Assembly: GCA_044225565.1 (NCBI GenBank)
Contig: JBGAIL010000228.1
Coordinates: 1-6,754, forward strand
Source of the DNA: CAVXAE01 sp044225565
GTDB taxonomy: Bacteria > Pseudomonadota > Gammaproteobacteria > Steroidobacterales > Steroidobacteraceae
Reading direction: 5' to 3'
DNA length: 6,754 bases
Shown: positions 1 to 5,483 of the stretch, piece by piece
Layout: each line of letters begins with the position of its first letter
Position numbering within the stretch: the first letter of the stretch is position 1
Made by a program: the position numbers and the translations under genes
The notes under the pieces: model-generated
Seen by the model: the letters and a program-made list of their open reading frames with translations, nothing else
What the model was told of the DNA's origin: nothing
Databases searched by the model: none

Positions 1-1392
1 GAGGTCCGTGCCGCGTGTGAGCGTCATGAATTCGCCCTGGAATCCGATGAGGCCGCGCGCCGGCACGCGGTACTCGAGGCGCACGCGGCCCTTGCCGTCG
101 TTCGACATGTCCGTGAGGTCTGCACGGCGCGTGCCCAGCGCTTCCATGACGCCGCCCTGGTTCGAATCCTCGATGTCCACGGTGAGCGCTTCGTACGGCT
201 CCAGCGTCTCGCCGTCCACCACCTTGGTGAGCACGCGCGGCCGCGACACCGCGAGCTCATAGCCTTCGCGGCGCATGTTCTCGATGAGAATGGTGAGGTG
301 CAGCTCGCCACGGCCGGAGACGCGGAAGACGTCCGGCTCGTCCGTGTCTTCGACGCGCAGCGCCACGTTGCTCTGCAGCTCGCGGTGCAGGCGCTCGCGG
401 ATCTGGCGGCTGGTGACGAACTTGCCTTCGCGGCCTGCGAGCGGTGAGGTGTTCACCTGGAAGTTCATCTGCAGCGTCGGCTCGTCGACGCGGATGGGCG
501 GCAGGCCCGCGGGCGACTCGGGGTCGCACACCGTGAGGCCGATATTCACGTCCTCGATGCCCGTGACCGCCACGATGTCACCGGCGTGCGCCTCGTCCAC
601 GGGCGAGCGCTGCAGGCCTTTGAAGGAGAGGACCTGGCCGATCTTGGCGGTCCCGCGTTCTTCATCGCCATACCGCAGCGCAACCGACTGCCCCGCCGAG
701 ACCGAGCCGTGGCGGATGCGGCCGATGCCGATGCGGCCCACGTAGGAGTTGTAGTCGAGCGTGGAGATCTGCAGCTGCAGGGGCGCGTCCGCGTCTGCCA
801 CCGGGGCGGCGACATGCTCGAGGATGGCCTCGAAGAGCGGGGTCATGTCGGGCTGGGGGGCGGTGTGGTCGAGACTCGCCCAGCCCTGGAGGGCGGAGGC
901 GTATACCACCGGGAAGTCGAGCTGCGCGTCGGTGGCGCCGAGCTTGTCGAAGAGCTCGAAGGTCTGGTCCACCACCCAGCCGGGGCGGGCGCCGGGGCGG
1001 TCGATCTTGTTGACCACCACGATGGCCTTCAGGCCCAGCGCCAGCGCCTTGCGGGTGACGAAGCGCGTCTGCGGCATGGGGCCCTCGACAGCGTCCACCA
1101 GCAGCAGCACGCCGTCCACCATGGAGAGCACGCGCTCGACCTCGCCGCCGAAGTCCGCGTGCCCGGGGGTGTCCACGATGTTGATGCGGGTGTCGCCGTA
1201 CTCGATGGCGCAGTTCTTGGCCAGGATCGTGATGCCACGCTCCCGCTCGATGTCGTTCGAGTCCATGATCCGCTCCGCCACCTTCTCGTGCGCCGCGAAG
1301 GTGCCGGACTGCTTCAGGAGGCCGTCCACCAGGGTGGTCTTGCCGTGGTCGACGTGCGCGATGATCGCGATGTTGCGGATGGGGCGATGCAT
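1..1392 (-). CDS. typA: Translational GTPase TypA/BipA, N-terminal 464 codons (3' end outside window)
   Basis: This is a ribosome-associated GTPase of the EF-G/LepA class, which acts in the cytoplasm on 50S assembly and on growth under stress or cold. The reading frame starts at ATG 1392 (residues MHRPIRNIAI) and stays open to base 1. The G domain shows the P-loop AHVDHGKT (residues 12-19), the switch I RGIT (52-55), DTPGH (74-78), NKID (128-131) and the SAL G5 motif (166-168). A beta-barrel domain II follows (about 205-290), then the EF-G III-like region with NTSPLAGREGKF (314-325) and RVSGRGELHL (357-366), and the start of the V-like domain (GKGRVRLEY, 433-441; ARGLIGF, 445-451). The E. coli protein has about 607 residues, so roughly 140 C-terminal residues, including the TypA-specific C-terminal domain, are missing only because the window ends. 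No strong Shine-Dalgarno precedes the ATG. Identification is very secure. Confidence 0.97.
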   Translation of the reverse strand, partial: MHRPIRNIAIIAHVDHGKTTLVDGLLKQSGTFAAHEKVAERIMDSNDIERERGITILAKNCAIEYGDTRINIVDTPGHADFGGEVERVLSMVDGVLLLVDAVEGPMPQTRFVTRKALALGLKAIVVVNKIDRPGARPGWVVDQTFELFDKLGATDAQLDFPVVYASALQGWASLDHTAPQPDMTPLFEAILEHVAAPVADADAPLQLQISTLDYNSYVGRIGIGRIRHGSVSAGQSVALRYGDEERGTAKIGQVLSFKGLQRSPVDEAHAGDIVAVTGIEDVNIGLTVCDPESPAGLPPIRVDEPTLQMNFQVNTSPLAGREGKFVTSRQIRERLHRELQSNVALRVEDTDEPDVFRVSGRGELHLTILIENMRREGYELAVSRPRVLTKVVDGETLEPYEALTVDIEDSNQGGVMEALGTRRADLTDMSNDGKGRVRLEYRVPARGLIGFQGEFMTLTRGTDL

Positions 1393-1568
1393 TGGGGAGG
1401 CCCAGGGCCAAAAAGGGTGCGAAGGGTAGCAGATTCGCGGGGTTACGGCTCGCCGGGGGCTTCGGATGGGGTCGGGTCTTGCCATCGAGCAGGGCGCCGC
1501 CATCCCAGCCATGAAATGCATTCATGCATGTCCGGCCCCGGGGAAGCTGTCCGCTACCCGATACAAGC
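1393..1568. other. Intergenic region between DUF2721 gene and typA
   Basis: These 176 bp separate two minus-strand genes and contain no convincing coding frame. They probably carry the typA promoter. The only notable structures are two ATGCAT hexamers, each self-complementary, at 1516-1521 and 1524-1529, and a GC-rich CCCCGGGG-type palindrome near 1536-1543. No hairpin followed by a T-run is visible on the minus strand after the DUF2721 stop, so read-through into typA is possible. Confidence 0.5.
1423..1431 (-). promoter_or_regulatory. Possible extended -10 element for typA
   Basis: On the minus strand, TGC-TACCCT reads as an extended -10 box (TG, one base, then TAnnnT). It would place the transcript start near 1415, about 25 bases before the typA ATG at 1392. 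There is no convincing -35 hexamer 17 bp upstream (GAGCCG). This is a motif match by eye only. Confidence 0.25.
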
Positions 1569-2039
1569 TCAGGGACCGAGCGGTGAGCCGATGCGCAGGG
1601 AGGCGGTGGCGAGCCGCACCTCGATGAGGAACGCCACGAAGGCGCCCGTGAGCATCACCATGGACGCGATGAACATCACCGCGATGGCCACCTGCAGGTT
1701 CATGTGGAGGAAGGCGTTGGCGAACAGGAGGATCACCACCATCGCCACCAGGAGCGCGGAGAGGGTCGAGAGCGTGATGGCGACGTTTATGTAATGAGCG
1801 CGTCGCGCGAGCACGCGGAGGCTCTTTTCAAGGGATTTCCTGCGCACCGCCATCTGTGGCGCGGCCTCCTGCGGCGCGCCGCTGACGACCTCCTGCCCGC
1901 CTTCGAGCTGCTCCTCGAGAGTGCGCGCGCGATCCACGATGCGCGCGAGCCGGTTGGTGAGCACGCCCAGAGTGACGCCAACGCCCGACAGCAGGAACAC
2001 CGGTGCCACCGCGGACTGGATGAGATGAACGATGTCCAT
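1569..2039 (-). CDS. DUF2721 family inner-membrane protein
   Basis: This is a 156-residue integral membrane protein of unknown function that matches DUF2721-type proteins. The start is ATG 2039. A first hydrophobic helix spans about residues 8-28 (SAVAPVFLLSGVGVTLGVL) and runs into the charged segment NRLARIVDRARTLEEQL, typical of the family. A variable, partly polar linker (45-65) follows, then basic RRKSLEKSLRVLARRAHYIN (66-85) and two long hydrophobic helices (about 86-108 and 114-140). The protein most likely has three membrane spans with a cytoplasmic loop between the first and second. No catalytic motif is seen. It is transcribed away from the Xre gene (102 bp between the starts) and toward typA. 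The family has no assigned biochemical role, so none is proposed. No clear ribosome binding site precedes the start. Confidence 0.85.
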   Translation of the reverse strand: MDIVHLIQSAVAPVFLLSGVGVTLGVLTNRLARIVDRARTLEEQLEGGQEVVSGAPQEAAPQMAVRRKSLEKSLRVLARRAHYINVAITLSTLSALLVAMVVILLFANAFLHMNLQVAIAVMFIASMVMLTGAFVAFLIEVRLATASLRIGSPLGP

Positions 2040-2107
2040 TGGGTTGCTCGATTCCGGAGGCGCAACACGCAGATTCGTATGTTAGAGTCGCCCGCGCGAA
2101 AAAGCAG

Positions 2108-2131
2108 TGCCATCCCCTGAAATGGCAGAGG
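2108..2131 (+). promoter_or_regulatory. Ribosome binding site and small hairpin before the Xre gene
   Basis: An AGAGG sequence (2127-2131) lies 10 bases before ATG 2142 and only 4 before an in-frame TTG at 2136, which favours the ATG. Just upstream, TGCCAT (2108-2113) and ATGGCA (2122-2127) are complementary with an 8-base loop. The hairpin touches the first base of the Shine-Dalgarno. The upstream 102-bp divergent spacer has only weak promoter-like matches (TATGTT at 2078). Confidence 0.35.
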
Positions 2132-2141
2132 CTCGTTGAAC

Positions 2142-2435
2142 ATGGCTGCAAAGAAGCCCGCTCGTCGCGCAAAGCGAGGATCGTCCCCGGCGTCGCAGGG
2201 CACTGCGGCGGAGGCGGCGATCGCGCTCGGCATCAAACGCGAACTCGCCGCCGATCTCGCCCGCGCGCTCAAGAAGGCAGGACTCTCCCAATCCGAGCTG
2301 GCGCGCCGCATGCGCACCAGCCGCGCCGTGGTGCATCGGCTGTTGAAGGCCGACGACCCGTCGGTCACGCTCGCCACGCTGAGCCGCGCCGCGGTCGCCC
2401 TCGGGCGCAAGGTGAAAGTGACGCTCCGGGATTGA
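2142..2435 (+). CDS. Small Xre/HigA-like helix-turn-helix protein
   Basis: This 97-residue DNA-binding protein starts with a lysine/arginine-rich, probably disordered tail (residues 2-13, AAKKPARRAKRG). A helix (IKRELAADLARALKKAG, 31-47) leads into a Cro/C1-type helix-turn-helix, LSQSELARRMRTSRAVVHRLL (48-68). The end DDPSVTLATLSRAAVALGRKVKVTL (71-95) resembles the short Xre proteins, often called antitoxin-like, that end in a basic beta strand. The start is ATG 2142, with AGAGG 10 bases upstream; an in-frame TTG at 2136 would add two residues. The stop TGA (2433-2435) overlaps the TTG start of the downstream glycoside hydrolase, suggesting translational coupling. No toxin-like gene (RelE/HigB/HicA fold) is visible on either side, so a transcriptional regulator of the hydrolase is as likely as an orphan antitoxin. 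Fold assignment is secure; role is inference. Confidence 0.85.
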   Translation: MAAKKPARRAKRGSSPASQGTAAEAAIALGIKRELAADLARALKKAGLSQSELARRMRTSRAVVHRLLKADDPSVTLATLSRAAVALGRKVKVTLRD

Positions 2436-3670
2436 ACGTACGGTCGCGCGCGTCGGGCCGCGCAGCCGGGGACCGGCTGCTCGCTGCCTGCCACGAGCGC
2501 GCCGTCGAGCTGCTGAAGCGCAACCTCTCGCCCGCTGGCATCCTCGCCGCGAGCGCCGGCTCCCGTTCCGTCAAGCGCGGCTACACTGCCATCTTCGGGC
2601 GCGACGCCGCCATCTGCGCGCTCGGCATGGCGTGCTCAGGCGACGCCCGGCTCGTCGAGGCTGCGGTCACAGGCCTCCATACGCTCGCACGGCACCAGGC
2701 CCGCAACGGCCAGATCCCAAAGTTCGTCGACGTGAGCCGCCGCGAGGCGGACTTCTGGTATCTCGGCTGCATCGACTCGACGCTCTGGTGGCTCATCGCC
2801 CTCGATTTCCTCGACCGCCTGGGCCGGCCGCGAGGCCTGCGTCGACGTTATGCGGCCCGCATCCGTCGCGCCGTCGACTGGCTGCTGGCCCAGGAGCACC
2901 AGCATTTCCGGCTGCTGCAGCAGAACGAGGCCAGCGACTGGGCGGACATCATGCCGCGTTCCGGCTTCGTGCTCTACACGAACGCGCTCTGGTATCAGGT
3001 GAAGCGGGCCTACGGCATCGGGCACGCGGCCGAGACGCGTGCCAGCTTCAACGGTCTCTTTCATCCGTTCTCTGCGAAGCTCGCCGAGTACCGGCGCGCC
3101 CGCCTGTTGAACGACTACGTCCTGCGCGGCGCGCGCAACCGGGACCTCTTCCTGAGCTTCGTGAATTTCTCGTTCTTTGGCGAAGAGGGCGACGTCTTCG
3201 GCAACGTGCTCGCGCTCCTCACGGGCGTCGCGGACTCGAAGGCCCGGCAGCGCACGCTTCGTGCGCTAAGGCGCGCCCGCGTGGATGAGCCTTATCCCGT
3301 GCGTGCGGTGGTGCGCCCCATCCGTCGGAATAGCGCGATGTGGCGTCATTACATGGGAAGGCATCGCCAGAACTACGAATGGCAGTACCACAACGGCGGC
3401 ATCTGGCCGATGGTGGGCGGCTTCTGGATCGCCGCGCTCGCGCGCAGCGGCAAGCGGCGGGCCGCGCGCGCTGAGCTCCTCAAGCTCGCACGCGCCTGCG
3501 AGATTGATGGCTGGTCGTTCACCGAGTGGCTGCATGGCCGCACGCTCGCACCGCGCGGGATGCCAGGCCAGTCCTGGAACGCGGCGGCCTACCTGATGGC
3601 GGAGAAGCTGATCGGGGAGCCGCGTGCGGCGGCATCGAGGGCCCTGCTCACCGTCCGCCGTCGAGATTGA
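2432..3670 (+). CDS. GH100-like (alpha/alpha)6 glycoside hydrolase (neutral invertase / debranching-enzyme-like)
   Basis: This 412-residue protein has no signal peptide and is probably cytoplasmic. The frame is open further upstream, but that part only shadows the Xre gene. The first start outside it is TTG 2432, which overlaps the Xre stop; no ATG or GTG lies in frame before the conserved core. Motifs in order are GYTAIFGRDAAI (50-61), IPKFVD (95-100), IDSTLWW (114-120), NEASDWADIMPRSGF (165-179), YHNGGIWP (319-326), FTEWLHG (363-369) and GQSWNAAAYL (379-388). The DSxLWW, YHNGG-WP and GQSWNAA signatures recall plant and cyanobacterial GH100 alkaline/neutral invertases, whose usual length is about 450-550. 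GRDA also recalls glycogen-debranching C-terminal domains. Acidic residues in the D115, D169/D172 and E365 motifs are candidate catalytic groups. Clan and fold are fairly secure; substrate (sucrose, a glucosylglycerate-type solute or an oligosaccharide) is not determinable here. It converges with the anti-sigma gene with a 9-bp gap. Confidence 0.72.
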   Translation: MNVRSRASGRAAGDRLLAACHERAVELLKRNLSPAGILAASAGSRSVKRGYTAIFGRDAAICALGMACSGDARLVEAAVTGLHTLARHQARNGQIPKFVDVSRREADFWYLGCIDSTLWWLIALDFLDRLGRPRGLRRRYAARIRRAVDWLLAQEHQHFRLLQQNEASDWADIMPRSGFVLYTNALWYQVKRAYGIGHAAETRASFNGLFHPFSAKLAEYRRARLLNDYVLRGARNRDLFLSFVNFSFFGEEGDVFGNVLALLTGVADSKARQRTLRALRRARVDEPYPVRAVVRPIRRNSAMWRHYMGRHRQNYEWQYHNGGIWPMVGGFWIAALARSGKRRAARAELLKLARACEIDGWSFTEWLHGRTLAPRGMPGQSWNAAAYLMAEKLIGEPRAAASRALLTVRRRD

Positions 3671-3671
3671 T

Positions 3672-3711
3672 CGGCCTGGCTAGAGCGAGCGCTCCGCCAC
3701 CAGCCAGGCCG
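3672..3711. terminator. Inverted repeat between convergent genes, possible bidirectional terminator
   Basis: The arms 3672-3681 (CGGCCTGGCT) and 3702-3711 (AGCCAGGCCG) are perfectly complementary over 10 bp, with a 20-base loop. The structure begins two bases after the GH100-like stop and overlaps the last codons and stop of the anti-sigma gene on the other strand. No T-run follows on either strand, so it is not a classical intrinsic terminator. The right arm is also the coding sequence for the residues Ala-Trp-Leu, and the same 9-mer recurs at other Ala-Trp-Leu codons in this gene, so the pairing may partly be coincidence. Confidence 0.3.
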
Positions 3712-4033
3712 TGACGCCGCTGACGACCACCGTGAAGGCCAGCAGCACGAGGATGTAGCCCAACATGAGGGCTCGCGATCCCTTGCGGGCCGGCTCGAGC
3801 GCACCCTCGAGCAGATCCGGATTCACGTCGCCGTCCGGAGGTTGCAGGCACCTGAGCTGATCTGCCTGCGACCAGGCGGCACGCATGCGCACGTAGGCTG
3901 CACGGTGGCGCGGACTGGCCAGCCAGGCCTGGAGCCGTGCCCGTTCTTCCGCGCTGCAGTCCGACGCCTCGCAGCGAACCAGCCAGGCCACCGCCTGGCG
4001 CTCCAGCTCGCCTGCTTCCTGAACCGGTTCCAT
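3680..4033 (-). CDS. Minimal FecR/PupR-like anti-sigma protein (DUF4880 domain plus one membrane helix)
   Basis: The 117-residue product probably controls the ECF sigma factor encoded just upstream. Residues 10-54 match the cytoplasmic DUF4880 segment of FecR-type regulators: a helix with AVAWLVRCEASDCSAEERARLQAWL, then SPRHRAAYVRMRAAW. A polar linker with PARKGSR (81-87) precedes a single hydrophobic helix (about 90-112), after which only five residues (AERSL) remain. The positive charges before the helix predict the N-terminus inside. Typical FecR proteins have about 300-350 residues with a large periplasmic FecR domain; here that part is absent, and the stop lies 9 bp from the convergent hydrolase gene, so no detached remnant exists. 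ATG 4033 was chosen because AGGA sits 9 bases before it; the ATG at 4039 leaves only 3. It follows the sigma gene by about 45 bp in an apparent operon. Confidence 0.8.
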   Translation of the reverse strand: MEPVQEAGELERQAVAWLVRCEASDCSAEERARLQAWLASPRHRAAYVRMRAAWSQADQLRCLQPPDGDVNPDLLEGALEPARKGSRALMLGYILVLLAFTVVVSGVTAWLVAERSL

Positions 4034-4078
4034 GGGCATCCGTCCTGAGGTGTAAGACGGGCCGCGTGGTTTTTTCCG

Positions 4079-4672
4079 TTATGCCTGGCGGGACCCCCGG
4101 GTGCGCGCTCCACCCGGGCGCATCCTGGTCATCCAGCTGTGCTGCCGCCCCGACAGCGGCGTATTGAACAGCACTTCCGCACAGCGCCGCGCCGCCTTCA
4201 TGAGGTGCTGCTCGACGGTGTTCTCGGAGATGTGCAATCGCGCGGCGATCTCTTTCTGGCTGAAGCCGTACACCTTGCGCAGTGTGAACACCTGGCGGCA
4301 GCGCCGCGGCATCGCTGCCACTGCCTGCGCAAGCAGGGCGAGCTCCTGGTGTGCGTTCACGATCTCCTCGATCTGCGCGCCTTCGTCGAGGACGTCCAGC
4401 GACGCCATGTTCGAGACGAGCTCGAGTGGCACGACTTCCTTGCGGCGCAGCCAGTCCAGCGCGACGTTGCGGGCGACCGTGAGGCAGAACGCGCGCACGG
4501 AGCGTATGTTCGATTCCTGGGAGGAAGATCCCGCGACGAGCAGGCGCGCGTAGGTTTCCTGCAGCAGCTCGTCGACGTCCGAGTTGTTGCGGGCGTAGCG
4601 CCACAGGCAGGCGCGCAGGACGCTCTCGAACCCGAGCGCGTGCAGCAGCAAGCGGTCTCCGACTTTCGCCAC
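4079..4672 (-). CDS. FecI-like ECF sigma-70 factor
   Basis: This is an RNA polymerase sigma factor of the extracytoplasmic-function type. With the GTG start at 4672 it has 197 residues. Region 2 spans about 14-80: FESVLRACLWRYARN, then DVDELLQETYARLL (32-45), then RSVRAFCLTVARNVALDWLRR (57-77). Region 4 spans about 104-158, with the helix-turn-helix SQKEIAARLHISENTVEQHL (128-147). A basic tail (160-197) follows. The frame stays open to a GTG at 4771 (230 residues), but those extra residues are unlike sigma factors, lack a ribosome binding site and cover repeated and palindromic DNA that looks regulatory. A GGGG stretch lies 8 bases before GTG 4672; GTG 4678 is the other near choice. The start is therefore uncertain. 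The short DUF4880 protein follows on the same strand. FecI-type factors usually switch on TonB receptor genes; none is in the window. Confidence 0.88.
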   Translation of the reverse strand: MAKVGDRLLLHALGFESVLRACLWRYARNNSDVDELLQETYARLLVAGSSSQESNIRSVRAFCLTVARNVALDWLRRKEVVPLELVSNMASLDVLDEGAQIEEIVNAHQELALLAQAVAAMPRRCRQVFTLRKVYGFSQKEIAARLHISENTVEQHLMKAARRCAEVLFNTPLSGRQHSWMTRMRPGGARTRGSRQA

Positions 4673-4703
4673 GCGCACAACCCCGTGCCATGCATTATTT
4701 TCG

Positions 4704-4714
4704 ATTCCCCTAAC
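4704..4714 (-). repeat. Direct repeat copy 1 of the GTTAGGGGA box
   Basis: The minus strand reads GTTAGGGGAAT here. The nine-base core TCCCCTAAC (plus strand 4706-4714) recurs exactly at 4789-4797, in the same orientation and 83 bp away. The copy sits immediately upstream of AT-rich DNA and the preferred sigma start. Confidence 0.5.
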
Positions 4715-4753
4715 CCATGCAGGGCGCCCGAGTGTTCCGTCATGGCGTGGGGT

Positions 4754-4768
4754 GCGCGTATTACGCGC
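4754..4768. repeat. 15-bp dyad (7-1-7), candidate operator
   Basis: GCGCGTA and TACGCGC are exact reverse complements around one central base (4761). The short centre suits a dimeric protein better than an RNA hairpin. It lies between the two GTTAGGGGA boxes. Confidence 0.4.
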
Positions 4769-4786
4769 CACGGCAGTTTCGCGTGC

Positions 4787-4797
4787 AATCCCCTAAC
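4787..4797 (-). repeat. Direct repeat copy 2 of the GTTAGGGGA box
   Basis: The minus strand reads GTTAGGGGATT here, matching copy 1 at 10 of 11 positions. It lies outside even the longest possible sigma reading frame, so the shared sequence cannot be explained by coding constraint. Confidence 0.5.
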
Positions 4798-4822
4798 GGA
4801 AAATTTCGCCGCGTTCGTCTAT

Positions 4823-4837
4823 CCGATGAGTCATCGG
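4823..4837. repeat. 15-bp dyad (7-1-7), candidate operator
   Basis: CCGATGA and TCATCGG are exact reverse complements around one central base (4830). It has the same geometry as the dyad at 4754-4768, though a different sequence; the centres are 69 bp apart. Confidence 0.4.
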
Positions 4838-4886
4838 TAGCCACGGTCGGCTCCTTGTCAGGGTCGAGAAGGTGATCGTGGTGAGG

Positions 4887-4964
4887 CGTCTGCTGCGGCC
4901 GGCTTCGTGCTGTGCCGCAGCAGGCGTTTTACCTGCCCGGAATCGCTGGAAACGCCACGTTTTT
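4887..4964. other. Two overlapping, mutually exclusive hairpins with a T-run on the plus strand
   Basis: Hairpin 1 pairs CTGCTGCGG (4890-4898) with CCGCAGCAG (4915-4923); with one G-U pair it extends to 4887/4926. Hairpin 2 pairs GGCGTTT (4923-4929) with AAACGCC (4950-4956). They share bases 4923-4926, so they cannot both form fully. On the plus strand hairpin 2 is followed by ACG and five T (4960-4964), like an intrinsic terminator, although no plus-strand gene leads into it. On the minus strand the pair would lie in a possible leader of the sigma operon or in the 3' region of the DUF2214 transcript. Confidence 0.4.
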
Positions 4965-4983
4965 ATATTGAGGCAGGGCGGCG

Positions 4984-5448
4984 TCAGGGGAGGGCGCCGT
5001 ACCCGCGGGCCATCGCGGCGGCCGCCACCACCATCACCAGCACCAGCAGCGCCTCGGTATGGCTGATCATCGCGATGCGCCGGGCGGTGGCCGGAACCAC
5101 GACGTCCTTTACGCCGGCGCTGCGCTGCAGGGCCCGCCGCCAGCGCATGAGCACCAGCATCGGCCAGATCTCGAGCGCGAGGATCAGCACGAAGCCGGCC
5201 ATCTTTCCGAGAAAGAAGTAATTGTGCTGGTAGTACTCCAGCGGCTTCTCGGTGGGCCCGATCAGGCGCCAGGCCCCGGTGACCAGCCATAGCCCCGCGG
5301 CGATGCCCCACAAGGCATCCGCGCGGAGCGCCCGCTGCAGGGAGCCCGTGCTTATGGGCTCGAACAGGGCATTCCCGCGCGTGATCACCGCGCCCATGCC
5401 CAACCCCAGAGCCAGGAGATGCAGGGCGGCGAGGGTCACGCGCAGCAT
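4984..5448 (-). CDS. DUF2214 family inner-membrane protein
   Basis: This 154-residue integral membrane protein has no known function. The four predicted helices lie at about residues 4-22, 45-64, 79-102 and 129-147. Family-like segments include RALRADALWGIAAGLWLVTGAWR (39-61), EKPLEYYQHNYFFLGKM (67-83) and ALEIWPMLVLMRWR (91-104). The conserved histidines (H75 near the second loop, and H130) and the aromatic-rich loop resemble DUF2214 members, whose usual length is about 150. The start is ATG 5448; there is no Shine-Dalgarno, and a TAAGAT -10-like box on the minus strand (5462-5457) would start the transcript almost at the ATG. It is divergent from the M48 gene (71 bp between starts) and 310 bp upstream of the sigma gene on the same strand. 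No function is proposed. Confidence 0.85.
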   Translation of the reverse strand: MLRVTLAALHLLALGLGMGAVITRGNALFEPISTGSLQRALRADALWGIAAGLWLVTGAWRLIGPTEKPLEYYQHNYFFLGKMAGFVLILALEIWPMLVLMRWRRALQRSAGVKDVVVPATARRIAMISHTEALLVLVMVVAAAAMARGYGALP

Positions 5449-5456
5449 GGCGCTGC

Positions 5457-5462
5457 ATCTTA
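5457..5462 (-). promoter_or_regulatory. Possible -10 box of the DUF2214 gene (leaderless start)
   Basis: TAAGAT on the minus strand ends 8 bases before the DUF2214 ATG, which has no ribosome binding site. If used, the mRNA would begin within about two bases of the start codon. No clear -35 is visible. Confidence 0.25.
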
Positions 5463-5483
5463 CGCCCCGCCGCTGCCCTGCGG

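Larger units (their letters stand above)
4673..4983 (-). promoter_or_regulatory. Structured upstream/leader region of the sigma factor gene
   Basis: About 310 bp lie between the DUF2214 stop and the preferred sigma start, with no convincing gene. Read on the minus strand toward the sigma gene, it holds a pair of overlapping inverted repeats (4887-4956), a 15-bp dyad (4823-4837), a GTTAGGGGAT box (4797-4788), a second 15-bp dyad (4768-4754), a second box GTTAGGGGAAT (4714-4704) and an AT-rich AATAATGC (4699-4692) that could serve as a -10 region. The GGGGAAT part resembles the GGAAAT -35 of the E. coli fecA promoter, a match from memory. Autoregulation is a reasonable inference only. Confidence 0.4.

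Noticed and set aside
586..1794. Long plus-strand open frame (402 codons) opposite typA
   Set aside because: It mirrors the well-conserved typA gene and runs on into the DUF2721 gene. Its translation is low-complexity Gly/Val/Asp/His-rich with no domain. It is an expected product of high-GC antisense frames.
2039..2431. Upstream extension of the GH100-like frame to ATG 2039
   Set aside because: The extra residues are the +1-shifted shadow of the Xre gene (Arg/Gly/Pro-rich, no fold), and the extension would cover the whole divergent promoter and Xre gene. TTG 2432 fits better.
2142..2435. Toxin-antitoxin operon
   Set aside because: The Xre protein is antitoxin-like, but no small toxin gene lies directly upstream or downstream on the same strand.
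3648..4691. Minus-strand open frame of 347 codons across both sigma and anti-sigma genes
   Set aside because: It is out of frame with two recognisable protein families on the same strand, and its translation is Arg/Ala/Gly-rich without motifs. It is a shadow frame.
4673..4771. N-terminal extension of the sigma factor to GTG 4771
   Set aside because: No ribosome binding site, no similarity to FecI N-termini, and the segment contains a repeated box and a perfect dyad. Kept only as an alternative start.
4872..5066. Short plus-strand open frame between the sigma and DUF2214 genes
   Set aside because: It overlaps the hairpins and then runs antisense into the DUF2214 gene. Its translation is Arg-rich with no motif and no good ribosome binding site.
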